A stretch of 64,000 nt of DNA from Gallionellaceae bacterium (GCA_030834965.1 JAUQWW010000044.1:1-64000); one strand, 5' to 3'; shown: positions 1-8,854, counted from the first letter of the stretch. Program-made: numbers and translations. Notes: a model not told the origin generated them from the sequence alone.

Positions 1-80
1 AGAGAGTCGCCTTTCTGCCAGCGCTCCCACATCAGAGCTCTCTGGCTTTCAGTGTAATAGATTCGCGGTCTCTGTTTCAT
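1..80 (-). CDS. IS30-family transposase, 5' end only (cut by window edge)
   Basis: The minus strand from an ATG at 78-80 reads MKQRPRIYYTES, then an ALMWERW stretch. This is the usual opening of IS30-family DDE transposases, whose N-terminal helix-turn-helix recognises the element ends. A Shine-Dalgarno AAGGAG sits about 9 bases upstream. The sequence up to about 150, including TTTCAAACGGTCGATGCAAC on the minus strand, looks like the terminal inverted repeat. The rest of the gene and the other end lie outside the window, so I cannot say whether the copy is intact. Confidence 0.78.
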   Translation of the reverse strand, partial: MKQRPRIYYTESQRALMWERWQKGDS

Positions 81-221
81 CTGCAACACTCCTTCTGCTT
101 ACGCAGATTCTAGTGTGTTGCATCGACCGTTTGAAACTGCAATTATAAACCGGACACTGGCGCCTGCGATGTCGAACTGGCACAATGCGGCCAATAACGG
201 TCACTCAAAATAACTGTTTCC

Positions 222-1202
222 ATGCAAAGGTCAATGCATTCTTGTGAAAGGAATTCGTTGGTGTTCAATCGCGAAAACGGCACGAAGAAACCCCTGTCCG
301 ATAGAGAGCGCGAAACGCTCAAGCTATTAAGGGGAGCACTACCGGAGTGCGATATTCATGCAAATATGCGACTGGCCGATGTAATCAAAGCGGGATGGCG
401 GCAGTTCAATTTTATCAAAAGCTATCACCTCGATTTTGTCATCTGTGATCAAGACGGTCACACCGTAGCAGCAGTAGAGCTTGACGATTCAACCCATGAC
501 AATCGAAAAGCACGGGAGCGTGATGCAAAGAAGGATGGGTGGCTTCGTGATGCCGGCATCAAGATAATCAGGATACGAAAACCGCATGAAGCAAACAAAA
601 TACGGCAACTAATTGAGGAATACCAGCCCGAGAGAATTTTTCAAGAACCTCAAAATCCGCCTGTCTTTGAACCTGGACGCGCGAATTCACGCATACCACC
701 GATTCCAGTTCCACCAATACATCCTTCCAAGTATACAAGACCCAGAATAGGGCGAAGTAGACATATAACTACACAGCAAATATTCACAAGGATGGCAGTT
801 ACTGTAATAGGTATGTTCGTAGTTTGGATGGTGTTCGCCAATTTTGTGAGCAATCAACAAAAGCGAATGATCGAAGCATCACAAAAAGCGCAACAACAAA
901 TGAAGCAAAGAGCGGCTGAACAACAGGCGGAAGTACAACGACGAGCGCAGGCAGCAGAGAGCTTGCGTAGAAAGCAGGAAGCAGTATCAGCATCTCAGAC
1001 AGAGCAGTTGAGAAAATACGAACAGGCGCTTATCTACCAACACGAATTAAAGGTAGCGGCACAACAGCCACGATATGAGCGTGTTTTCGTAAGAGCAAAA
1101 TCAGGTGAAGAATGCAGAAAAGGGAACGTCATCGATAACGAAGTCGTTCGGTGCATGGCTGACCACTATGAAATCATTGAAACGAAAAATGGTACTCAGT
1201 AA
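222..1202 (+). CDS. DUF2726 nuclease-like protein with a transmembrane segment
   Basis: 326 residues. Residues about 28-130 fit DUF2726, a domain thought to have the PD-(D/E)XK nuclease fold: a leading L..A..ECDIHANMRLADVI strand, HLDFVICD, then VAAVELDDSTHD and an RERDAKKDGWLRDAGI.IIRIR tail. A Pro-rich linker follows (about 145-175), then one hydrophobic helix near 190-208 (VTVIGMFVVWMVFANF) and a Gln/Ala-rich coiled coil (about 215-275). The layout suggests a membrane-anchored protein with the nuclease-like domain in the cytoplasm. An in-frame ATG at 234 has a better Shine-Dalgarno (AAAGG) and may be the true start. It lies just upstream of the restriction-modification gene in the same direction. 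Role unknown; whether it cuts nucleic acid is not shown by the sequence. Confidence 0.72.
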   Translation: MQRSMHSCERNSLVFNRENGTKKPLSDRERETLKLLRGALPECDIHANMRLADVIKAGWRQFNFIKSYHLDFVICDQDGHTVAAVELDDSTHDNRKARERDAKKDGWLRDAGIKIIRIRKPHEANKIRQLIEEYQPERIFQEPQNPPVFEPGRANSRIPPIPVPPIHPSKYTRPRIGRSRHITTQQIFTRMAVTVIGMFVVWMVFANFVSNQQKRMIEASQKAQQQMKQRAAEQQAEVQRRAQAAESLRRKQEAVSASQTEQLRKYEQALIYQHELKVAAQQPRYERVFVRAKSGEECRKGNVIDNEVVRCMADHYEIIETKNGTQ

Positions 1203-1487
1203 GGGGGGTGGAGGTCGGCCGAACGTTAAGATGTAGTAGTTGCGATTTAATCTAACAGATAGTCGCGAGCGTCCGCTTCCAGGCAAGCAGGTCGCAATGA
1301 TGAACGCCCACTCGGTGCCAACCCGCACATCACGGAGTGGCAATATTGGCTACTGTAATGACTGCACTGAATCGAATACTCCAAAACATCAGATTTCTTA
1401 TCGTGTAGAGGCCTGTTTCTGGGCGACTGGTGTTCCCATGAGAGGAATGCGATACACTGATGAGATTCAAATTCGGGAATCGTTTTG

Positions 1488-4400
1488 ATGGCCTTCCTAG
1501 CTAAAACACCCCTGCAATCGCTTTCCCCCGTCCTCCTTAAAAGCAAACCCGGCCAAGAGCAGTTCGAGTTTTTCAAAACCAAGCTGGTTGATCTTCTGGA
1601 ACAGATCAAAGGGAGTCCCAGTGAAAGCGAAGAGCATCACAAGAATCATATTTCTGACTTCCTGAAATACGCTTTCCAGTTTCCCGCTTATTTCATCAAT
1701 ACCAGTGAACGAATTGATCTGGTGATCCACAACGGAAAAGCGCCCACGGATTCTGTGGGCGTCATCCTGGAAGTCAAGAGTCCAACCAACATCACTGAAA
1801 TGCCAACGCTGGACAACTTCAATGTCAAAGCGATGCAGGAGTTGGTGCTGTATTACTTGAGGGATCGACTGCGCCTCATGGCGAACAATCTGGCCGTCAA
1901 GCACCTGATCATTACCAACGGCTATGAATGGTTCATCTTTGATGCCAATGTCTTTGAAAAAGCGTTTGCTCAAAACAAGGCGTTGATCAAACAATTCCAT
2001 GAGTTCGATTCTGGGATGCTATCGGGCAAGACCACGGATTTCTTTTACAAAGAGATTGCCAAACCTGTTCTCGCCAAGCTGGAGGATCTGGAGTTTACGT
2101 ATTTCGATTTACGAGAGAAGAGAACCGATAAAGCGCTGATCGCCTTGCTCAAAATATTTTCCCCGGAGCACCTTCTCAAACTTCCCTTCGCCAACGACAG
2201 TAATAGCCTAAACAAAGATTTCTATTCTGAGTTGCTCCACATCATTGGGTTGTTCGAGATCAACGACGGTGGCAAAAAGCTGATCCAACGGAAGAATGAG
2301 GGAGAACGCAATCGCGGATCCCTGTTGGAAAATGCCATTGCCAAGTTGGATGCGCAAGATCGACTGCGCAATTTTGAAAAGCTGAGTGCGTTTGGAGCCA
2401 CGAAACAAGAACAGTTGTTCAACGTGGGCCTGGAACTGGTGATCACTTGGATCAACCGAATCTTGTTCCTTAAACTGCTTGAAGGCCAACTCATTACATA
2501 TCATAAGGACGATCACTCCTACGCCTTTCTCAATGCTCAACGGATCCACAGCTTTGATGAGTTGGATGCCTTGTTCTTCGAGGTCTTGGCCCGGAGGCCC
2601 GAGGAACGGGAAGAAACGATCCAAAAGGCTTTCGCTAAAGTGCCTTATCTGAATAGCTCATTGTTTGAGCCGACCGAGATTGAAGGGAAGTCGATCTTCA
2701 TCGGAAACTTAGTCGGGGAGCTAAGGCTCCCGCTTTATTCGTCTACCGTTCTCAAAGATACAAAAGGGAAACGTCGAACGGGTGAACTGCCCACCTTGGA
2801 ATATCTGTTTGCCTTCTTGGAGGCTTATGATTTTGCAAGTGAGGGCCATGGTGATCTGAAAGAGAACAATAAGGCTTTGATCAATGCGTCCGTGCTGGGA
2901 TTAATCTTTGAAAAAATCAACGGTTACAAAGACGGCTCGTTCTTTACACCAGGCTTCATTACCATGTCGATGTGCCGTGAAACCCTAAGGGCTGCGGTCG
3001 TCCACCAATTCAATACGGCCAAAGGCTGGAACTGCAATGACCTGATTGAACTGGAAGACCAAATCGAAACCGGGGCCGAGGCCAGAGCCGAAGCCAATAC
3101 CATCCTCAACAGCCTGAAGATTTGTGATCCTGCGGTCGGATCCGGGCACTTCTTGGTGTCGGCCTTAAATGAGTTGATCGCCATAAAAAGTGAATTGGGT
3201 ATTCTCCAAGACACGGAAGGGAAGCGATTCAAGAACTACTTCATACAGGTCGTTCATGACGAACTGGTGGTTTTGGATGAAGAGGGCGATGAGTTCGGAT
3301 ACAACCGAACCAACCCCGAAAGCGTTCGCGTTCAGAAGGCTCTGTTCCATGAAAAGCAAACCCTCATCGAGAACTGCCTTTTCGGGGTGGACATCAACCC
3401 CAACTCGGTGAAGATCTGCCGCCTTCGGTTGTGGATCGAACTGCTGAAGAATGCGTATTACAACGTCAAGGAACAGCTTGAAACCCTACCCAACATCGAC
3501 ATCAATATCAAGGTCGGCAACTCGTTGATCAGCCGGTTTTCCTTGGATGCGGATCTGAAGGATGCGTTGAAGAAGAGCAAACTGACTTTGCCGGATTACC
3601 GGAAAGCGGTGGATACTTACCGCAATGCCAACAGCAAAGATGAGAAGCGTGAAATGGAGCGCTTGATCACGGAAATCAAAAACGACTTCCGTTCTGAAAT
3701 CCTTTACCACGATCCGAAAGCGAAAAAACTGGTGCATCTCGGGGTTGAAATGAAATTCCTGGAACTACCAGGAACCCTGTTGGAAGAATCGGCCAAAGAG
3801 AAAAAAGAAAGAAAACTGAAACTGGAGAAACTGAAAGTGCAGTTCAACAAACTGAGAACCGAGATCGAGGAAGTCAAAAGCAATGCGATCTATGAGAATG
3901 CCTTTGAGTGGCGCTTCGAGTTTCCGGAAGCGTTGAACGATGAAGGGGGGTTTGTGGGGTTTGACGTGGTGATCGGCAATCCGCCCTATGTCTTTGCCCG
4001 AGAAAACTTTACCGACTCCGATCGGCAATACTTCAATGCCAACTATGAGTTGGCCGCATATCAACTGAATTTGTATATCCTGTTTTTGGAACGAGGAACA
4101 AACCTTCTCAAGCCCCAAGGCCGTTTAGCTTACATCACGCCGAACAACTGGCTCACGATCAACAGTGCGAAGGTGGTTCGTGAGTTTGTCTTACACCAAT
4201 CAGACATTGACATCATAAACTTCTATGCGAAAGTGTTTGAAGATGCCAGTGTGGATACCAGCATTCTCATGTATGAGAAGGGCGATCACACCCCAGAACT
4301 GAAGCTCTATGAATCCAGTGGGCCTGATGACCTGAGGTTGGCGCATGAAGGCCCCACCTCCTATTTCTTGGAGCAACGCGATTCCATTATCAATATCGCA

Positions 4401-5129
4401 GCCTTCCGATCCGGTTCAACCAGTGGTTTGTTGAGCAAGATAGAAGCTTCGGCTCAAGCCTTGGAACTCGTCGCGGACGTGAAGGCTGGACTCATGGCGT
4501 ATGAAGTAGGCAAGGGTGTTCCAGCCCAAACGGTCGAAATGAAAGATGAACGTATTTATCATTCCAAACATCCACTCGATGATAGTTATCTGCCTTATCT
4601 GGATGGCCGGGATGTTCAGCGATACGGCTTTGGATGGAGTGGGGATTATCTTTCCTACGGGAAGAATTTAGCTGCTCCACGGAAGTTTGATCTGTTCTCC
4701 ACCCCGCGTATCTTAGTGAGACAAATCCCTTCCGCACCGCCTTATTGTATTTGTGCTTGCTATACGAACGAGGTGGTCTTAAATGACCGGAACTCGATGA
4801 ACATCGTCAACATCCAGGACTCCCCTTTGTTCTTACTGGGTGTCCTCAACTCTCGTTTGATGACGTTCTGGTTTGTTCACAAGTTTGGCAAACTCCAGCG
4901 GGGCGTTTTCCCTCAATTCAAAGTGAATGAGTTGGCCCAGTTCCCAATTGCGGTCACCAATGGAGATCAGAAAGAGGCGGTCGGCCAGAGAGTCGAAAGA
5001 ATCTTGGAGGCTAAGAAGGCCGATCCGAAAGCGGATATGTCGGCCCTAGACAAAGAGATCGATCAGTTGATCTATACCTTGTATAACTTGACGCCCGAGG
5101 AAGTGGAACTAATCGAAGGAAATTCTTAA
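1488..5129 (+). CDS. Type IIG restriction-modification enzyme (nuclease-methyltransferase fusion)
   Basis: 1,213 residues with all parts of a single-chain type IIG (Eco57I-like) enzyme. The N-terminus carries a PD-(D/E)XK nuclease core (D77, then E95-V-K97 in ILEVKSP). The middle is a gamma-class N6-adenine methyltransferase with the SAM motif DPAVGSGHF at 547-555 and the catalytic NPPY at 831-834. The C-terminal third (LPYLDGRDVQRYG, later LVRQIPSAPPY) resembles TaqI-like target-recognition domains. One protein would both methylate adenine and cleave unmodified DNA. I chose the ATG at 1488; the TTG three bases earlier is possible. No separate specificity subunit or helicase is adjacent, so it probably works alone. 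The frame is open throughout with no disruption. The target sequence cannot be deduced. Confidence 0.9.
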   Translation: MAFLAKTPLQSLSPVLLKSKPGQEQFEFFKTKLVDLLEQIKGSPSESEEHHKNHISDFLKYAFQFPAYFINTSERIDLVIHNGKAPTDSVGVILEVKSPTNITEMPTLDNFNVKAMQELVLYYLRDRLRLMANNLAVKHLIITNGYEWFIFDANVFEKAFAQNKALIKQFHEFDSGMLSGKTTDFFYKEIAKPVLAKLEDLEFTYFDLREKRTDKALIALLKIFSPEHLLKLPFANDSNSLNKDFYSELLHIIGLFEINDGGKKLIQRKNEGERNRGSLLENAIAKLDAQDRLRNFEKLSAFGATKQEQLFNVGLELVITWINRILFLKLLEGQLITYHKDDHSYAFLNAQRIHSFDELDALFFEVLARRPEEREETIQKAFAKVPYLNSSLFEPTEIEGKSIFIGNLVGELRLPLYSSTVLKDTKGKRRTGELPTLEYLFAFLEAYDFASEGHGDLKENNKALINASVLGLIFEKINGYKDGSFFTPGFITMSMCRETLRAAVVHQFNTAKGWNCNDLIELEDQIETGAEARAEANTILNSLKICDPAVGSGHFLVSALNELIAIKSELGILQDTEGKRFKNYFIQVVHDELVVLDEEGDEFGYNRTNPESVRVQKALFHEKQTLIENCLFGVDINPNSVKICRLRLWIELLKNAYYNVKEQLETLPNIDINIKVGNSLISRFSLDADLKDALKKSKLTLPDYRKAVDTYRNANSKDEKREMERLITEIKNDFRSEILYHDPKAKKLVHLGVEMKFLELPGTLLEESAKEKKERKLKLEKLKVQFNKLRTEIEEVKSNAIYENAFEWRFEFPEALNDEGGFVGFDVVIGNPPYVFARENFTDSDRQYFNANYELAAYQLNLYILFLERGTNLLKPQGRLAYITPNNWLTINSAKVVREFVLHQSDIDIINFYAKVFEDASVDTSILMYEKGDHTPELKLYESSGPDDLRLAHEGPTSYFLEQRDSIINIAAFRSGSTSGLLSKIEASAQALELVADVKAGLMAYEVGKGVPAQTVEMKDERIYHSKHPLDDSYLPYLDGRDVQRYGFGWSGDYLSYGKNLAAPRKFDLFSTPRILVRQIPSAPPYCICACYTNEVVLNDRNSMNIVNIQDSPLFLLGVLNSRLMTFWFVHKFGKLQRGVFPQFKVNELAQFPIAVTNGDQKEAVGQRVERILEAKKADPKADMSALDKEIDQLIYTLYNLTPEEVELIEGNS

Positions 5130-5194
5130 ACTTTGGATCCATTAGCCACGTTGAACAACAACTTTGGAGGTGGCTGACTATCCGGTTTGAGGCG

Positions 5195-5414
5195 GATTCT
5201 GTTGAAAAACTCTTTTTTCAGGCGGCCTGAAAAAATTCTAGGCGATTAGATCGATTTTCTTTCGAAGGACGTACCCGGGGTCATGCGGAACATGATCGTT
5301 CGTTGTGGGGTGTTCGATTCTTTCGCAATACAGGGAGTCGACTGCGTTCTTTGAGAGCAACAGCATTTGGCGTATTTTCAGCGCCCCTCAGAAAAAGAGT
5401 TTTTCAACAGAATC
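5195..5414. mobile_element. 220-bp MITE with 24-bp inverted ends
   Basis: The left end GATTCTGTTGAAAAACTC (5195 onward) and the right end 5391-5414 are inverted repeats matching at 23 of 24 positions. The element is flanked by the direct repeat AGGCG (5190-5194 and 5415-5419), as expected of a target-site duplication. The internal 170 bp carries no transposase; a small perfect palindrome TTCAGGCGGCCTGAA lies near the left end. The core TGTTGAAAAACTC is also the terminal sequence of the IS1182-type element at 43276-44866, so that family could mobilise it in trans. The rest of the gap 5130-5533 shows nothing else. Confidence 0.75.
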
Positions 5415-5533
5415 AGGCGATAAGCGGCCAGTCAATAAACGTGATGCCGAATATCTTCAATGTTTCGAAGGGTGAGTTGGCGACTGGCAGCTTCCAGGCA
5501 ATGAAAAATCTGTGGTGTTGAATTGCACAAGCT

Positions 5534-6946
5534 CTACCGCTCTAAGTCCTTTTCACCCTGCTTCGGCGCGGCCTGTTCAGCGCCATTATTTTGTCCGGCG
5601 CTTGGCTGCGGTGTGGTTTCAACGGTGATGCCGTGAATATTCTCGGCCTGCCTGGTAAATTTCTGCGCCAAATCCCGCTTGATCTGGTGCCGCTCGGTGT
5701 CAATGGATGGCATGGCTGCCACAAAGCCACGGATACGGGCTGCAAGCGCCTTGTTGTCCCCGGGTGCACCTTGATAACCCCTTAGCCGTTCTGCGCCTCC
5801 AAGAGCGCGAGAATCGCCAGCTCGCGCCCGTCGCATTTCAGAATCGGCTGCTCGTTCCCTTCCCATACGATCAGGTGCATTCGCCCGCAAAAGCACTTGA
5901 GAAGGTCGTTCGTGGTGAACCACACCGACGCGGGACACGTTTCGCAAGCCGGTGAGGGTTCCGGGCGGTGCTTGGCGTCCAGTTTTTTCAAGGTTGGACT
6001 GATATACAGCGGCGGCTCGCTGGCCTGCTCGTTCGTGATCTGCGCTGATGCGTTCGTAGTCTGGTCGTTCATTGCGGGCTTCCTTCTGGTTAAATGTCTT
6101 TCGGGTGTCTTCGTGCTCAAGCGCATCGGCTGCGGTCAGCCAGGCGTGGCGGATTTCGCGCTGCCGTGCCTTGATCGCTTCTTCCCAAGGCTTCGGCGGC
6201 ACCGGCAAGCCCCGGGCCTCGGCACTAAGTTCCTGTGCGGCTTCTTTGATCTTCGCGGCCTTGACCTTGGACACGCGCGGCTGGTGGGTCTTGTCGCCAC
6301 GCTCAATGTGCCTGATCACGTTCGGCTCGGCTTTCTTGACCACACCCCGGCTGCGCCTCGGGCTGGCCTCGGCATCTACACCCTGGTCACGCAGCTTGTC
6401 CGCGAATCCCTCGCGCCACTGCTGCAAGTCGGCCTTCCGGGGATTCAGGCGCTTACCGTCAAAGCCAAGGCATTTGACCGTGACGTGACAATGCGGGTGT
6501 GGTTCATCGGTGTGCAGGGCAAAAACGTATTCATGGTTTTTGCCAAAAGTGGTTTTAGTGAACTCTCGCACGGAATTCTTGACTGATTCCGGGTCGGTGG
6601 TTGCCGGCATGGAAAGAACCAGGTGCATCGTGTCGCGCTGGTTCTTGTGGCGCTTGCCGTCGCCAAAATCTTTCTCCCAATCCTTGAAAAAGACTTTGAC
6701 TTCCTCCTTGCCGTTGAAGATCTCGCCCCGGTCATTCTCCATTTCGAGTTTGCCGTTCCGGGTGATGTAGTCAAGATGGGCTTTTACATGGCCAGCGCTC
6801 TTGCCAAAGCCGGTGATTTTCACCATGACTTCGGACGAACCGCCCGTTACTCGCTTGGCCGCTGACCGAAGTTTCCGGGTGCGGTTGGCCTTGCGTTTGA
6901 CGGCTGGATTTAACGCCTTACCTAATTCGGATTCGATCAGCGTCAT
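5534..6946 (-). CDS. MOBP-type relaxase (plasmid mobilisation)
   Basis: 470 residues. Relaxases nick one strand at oriT, stay covalently bound to its 5' end and pilot it into the recipient. The metal-binding histidine triad is clear: H145-T-D-E-P-H150-P-H152-C-H154, the HxDxxxPHxH motif of MobA/TraI-type relaxases. The nucleophilic tyrosine is probably Y64 in LDYITRNG. The C-terminal half is charged and variable. The start at 6946 overlaps the mobC stop (TGATG), implying translational coupling; an upstream ATG at 6961 is less likely. A second reading frame inside the C-terminal part (5782-6072) looks like a separate gene. No coupling protein or type IV secretion gene is in the window, so this is a mobilisation rather than a self-transfer system as seen here. 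Confidence 0.9.
   Translation of the reverse strand: MTLIESELGKALNPAVKRKANRTRKLRSAAKRVTGGSSEVMVKITGFGKSAGHVKAHLDYITRNGKLEMENDRGEIFNGKEEVKVFFKDWEKDFGDGKRHKNQRDTMHLVLSMPATTDPESVKNSVREFTKTTFGKNHEYVFALHTDEPHPHCHVTVKCLGFDGKRLNPRKADLQQWREGFADKLRDQGVDAEASPRRSRGVVKKAEPNVIRHIERGDKTHQPRVSKVKAAKIKEAAQELSAEARGLPVPPKPWEEAIKARQREIRHAWLTAADALEHEDTRKTFNQKEARNERPDYERISADHERAGQRAAAVYQSNLEKTGRQAPPGTLTGLRNVSRVGVVHHERPSQVLLRANAPDRMGRERAADSEMRRARAGDSRALGGAERLRGYQGAPGDNKALAARIRGFVAAMPSIDTERHQIKRDLAQKFTRQAENIHGITVETTPQPSAGQNNGAEQAAPKQGEKDLER
5782..6072 (-). CDS. Cysteine-containing small protein nested in the relaxase gene
   Basis: A 96-residue frame lies wholly inside the relaxase gene, on the same strand in a different frame. 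Its ATG (6070-6072) has a strong Shine-Dalgarno, AGAAGGAAG about 7 bases upstream, which would be unexpected by chance. The protein has a plausible composition: an acidic, Gln/Thr-rich head, then CETCPASVWF and LKCFCGRMHL, whose four cysteines could form a metal site, ending in a hydrophobic Ala/Leu tail. Overlapping genes inside relaxase genes are known in small mobilisable plasmids (for example mobB inside mobA of IncQ plasmids and ColE1 mob genes), but I do not recognise this family. Function unknown. Confidence 0.6.
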   Translation of the reverse strand: MNDQTTNASAQITNEQASEPPLYISPTLKKLDAKHRPEPSPACETCPASVWFTTNDLLKCFCGRMHLIVWEGNEQPILKCDGRELAILALLEAQNG

Positions 6947-7488
6947 CAGTCGGCCTTCCACGCGTTTTGACTGGCCCGGACCAAGACCCGAATCGCGGCC
7001 CGGTTTTCGGTGATGGCCTGGCTTAACTCGGCCAGCTTGATCAACGGTAGCCAGTCTTTATCAAAAGCCCCTGGGTGGATGATATTGGCTTGGTTGATGG
7101 ATTTGGCAATTTGGTTAATGTTTCGACCGATTGCGACAAGTTCACGTCCGCTGGCCTGCAACCCCTCCAGCTCGGCATCGGACATTACCGGCTGGCCGGT
7201 GAGGTTCGATTGCACCAAAGCCGTTACCCAACGACTCGGGGCCATGCCTTTTGCCTTTGACCGCTTCTTGGTGGCCTCCATCAAGAAACGGGGCATACGA
7301 ACTGTCATACGGTCGGACTCGGCCTTTTCCGCGTCTGGCATTATGGGCTGGTCGGTGTCTTTGGACTGGTCGGTTGCCGCCAGGACAACTGCTCGAAGAA
7401 GTTCGGATTCGGACAGTCCGCGCGCCTTCGCTATGTTGCGAAAGCGCGTCTTGATTTTAGGTTCAACGAGTGTTTTTAGTACGGGCAT
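6946..7488 (-). CDS. mobC: MobC-like relaxosome accessory protein
   Basis: 180 residues. The N-terminus (KTRFRNIAKARGLSESELLR) looks like a ribbon-helix-helix segment, a second similar stretch (MTVRMPRFLMEATKKRSKAKG) follows, and the C-terminal part has the MobC hallmark ELVAIGRNINQIAKSINQ. MobC proteins bind near nic, help open the DNA and recruit the relaxase. It is the first gene of the mobC-relaxase operon, with the oriT region directly upstream, and its stop overlaps the relaxase start. In IncP plasmids traJ occupies this position. Confidence in the role is high from motif plus position. Confidence 0.82.
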   Translation of the reverse strand: MPVLKTLVEPKIKTRFRNIAKARGLSESELLRAVVLAATDQSKDTDQPIMPDAEKAESDRMTVRMPRFLMEATKKRSKAKGMAPSRWVTALVQSNLTGQPVMSDAELEGLQASGRELVAIGRNINQIAKSINQANIIHPGAFDKDWLPLIKLAELSQAITENRAAIRVLVRASQNAWKAD

Positions 7489-7748
7489 GAGGGAGGAGAG
7501 AGAGGGTCAATTTGGGGGCATTGTACCAGATCGCCGCACGTGTGCCTATCCTGCCCTAGTTTAAACCCCTCTCTACGCTCTTCATGGTTTTTTGGTTGTT
7601 TGCTGGTTGTTATGTGGTTTTGTTCTTATTTTCTTTTGTTGTGTTTAGTTGTTTTCTGGTTTACTACGTTTGCAATGCAGTTGTTTTTGGTGGCAATGAC
7701 AGTTGAAAGCGGTTAACATGGCCTGGGTTCCAACGTAAGGGCCAGGAA
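7489..7748 (+). other. oriT: oriT region with RP4-like nic site and T/G-rich tract
   Basis: The plus strand contains CCTATCCTGCCC (7545-7556). This matches the IncP/RP4 nic core (ATCCTG, nick, C), which places the expected cut between 7553 and 7554. The site lies between mobC (leftward) and the traK-like gene (rightward), the same arrangement as traJ-oriT-traK in RP4. Between about 7585 and 7665 the plus strand is almost purely T and G, a strong strand asymmetry that would favour bending or single-strandedness next to nic. Nick polarity by analogy to RP4 would make the DNA from 7554 rightward enter a recipient first. No gene lies in this stretch. Confidence 0.75.
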
Positions 7749-8141
7749 ATGGACATAGAGGAATTTCTAAAGCAGGTACAGCCACGGGCTAAACGCTCGA
7801 AGCTGGAACCCTTTAAGGCACAGATTTTTGAACTGAAAGCCAGGGGCTATGCGAACGTGCAGGTCTGTGAATGGCTCGCAACCAACGGGGTGAAAATCTC
7901 GCAAGAAGGCTTACGAAAATTCATTGAGCGCCGGGAGCAAACTAAGCAATTGCCAAAAAGCAGCCCGAAGGATCAACAGACAGGCAGTAAACAAACAGAA
8001 GCCCCGCCAGTTGTGAAAGCTGAATCCGATCCCGAAAGTCCGGTGGTCGGCTCTCACGATCCAGCGGATTTAAGAAAGATTTTAGCGAGTAATCCAGACC
8101 TCGCGGCATTTGCCAAAATCGCAAAGGGAATGAAAAAATGA
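7749..8141 (+). CDS. TraK-like oriT-binding protein
   Basis: 130 residues, basic N-terminal half. The segment KAQIFELKARGYANVQVCEWL, followed by ISQEGLRKFIERRE, looks like a helix-turn-helix of the kind in TraK/StbA-like mobilisation proteins. A Lys/Ser/Pro-rich linker leads to a short helical C-terminus. IncP TraK binds the bent DNA beside nic and stimulates relaxosome formation. It is the first of three tightly spaced genes transcribed away from oriT: its stop overlaps the next start (8138-8141). A Shine-Dalgarno (AAGGGCCAGGAA) precedes the ATG. Assigned mainly from position and general sequence character. Confidence 0.65.
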   Translation: MDIEEFLKQVQPRAKRSKLEPFKAQIFELKARGYANVQVCEWLATNGVKISQEGLRKFIERREQTKQLPKSSPKDQQTGSKQTEAPPVVKAESDPESPVVGSHDPADLRKILASNPDLAAFAKIAKGMKK

Positions 8142-8845
8142 AAGTTGCAGTTATTAATTACTCAGGCAATGTCGGCAAAACCACTGTGGCCGGGCATCTG
8201 TTGAAACCCCGTATGGGTGATGCTCAGATTTTCTCTATCGAGTCGATCAACGCCGGGGCGGATGCCGATGGCCTCGAAGTCGAGAAGATGAAGGGGAAGA
8301 AATTCGGGGCATTGGTGGATGAGTTGATGCCACTGGATTCGGCAATCATCGATGTGGGCGCGTCCAACGTCGAGGATTTCTTGATGCTCATGCAGCAATA
8401 TGACGGATCGCATGAGGAGTTCGATTTCTTCGTGGTGCCGGTGGTAAAGGAGAAAAAGGTGCAGGCGGATACGGTGAATACGATCCGCGCCTTGCAAAAA
8501 CTGGGTATCGAGAAGAAGAAAATCCGTCTGGTATTCAACAAGGCCGAAATGGATGAGTCTGTGACTGATGAATATGCGTCGCTGGTCGGCTATGCCGCAG
8601 CGGATAAAGCTTTTGTCCTTCACCCCGATGCGATAATTTATTCGAACGAGGTTTACGATCGGTTAAAGGCGGTTGGTAAGTCGCTTGGCGACATTACCGC
8701 CGATCAAACTGATTACCGCGCCCAGCTCCGCCAGGCCAAGGACGAGGATGAAAAAGCAATGTGCATTCAGATGGTGTCCTTGAAGCGCCTGGCGGTGACG
8801 GCCAACAAGAATTTGGACGATGTTTTCAAAGTCATGTTCAAGTAA
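8138..8845 (+). CDS. TraL/StbB-like ParA-family ATPase of the mobilisation operon
   Basis: 235 residues. It starts with a deviant Walker A, NYSGNVGKTTVAGHLL, and continues with an SAIIDVGAS strand typical of ParA/MinD-like P-loop proteins; later FFVVPVVKEKKVQADTV and IRLVFNKAE match the expected core strands. Relatives are TraL in IncP plasmids and StbB in IncW R388, which act with the preceding DNA-binding protein in plasmid transfer or positioning. It overlaps the traK-like stop by 4 bases and is followed after 9 bases by the traM-like gene, so the three form one operon. It is distinct from the partition ParA at 17-18.7 kb. Confidence 0.75.
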   Translation: MKVAVINYSGNVGKTTVAGHLLKPRMGDAQIFSIESINAGADADGLEVEKMKGKKFGALVDELMPLDSAIIDVGASNVEDFLMLMQQYDGSHEEFDFFVVPVVKEKKVQADTVNTIRALQKLGIEKKKIRLVFNKAEMDESVTDEYASLVGYAAADKAFVLHPDAIIYSNEVYDRLKAVGKSLGDITADQTDYRAQLRQAKDEDEKAMCIQMVSLKRLAVTANKNLDDVFKVMFK

Positions 8846-8854
8846 GGCTGCACC

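Noticed and set aside
1247-1609. Minus-strand frame across the start of the type IIG gene
   Set aside because: Overlaps the strongly supported restriction-modification gene and has no start signal or family character.
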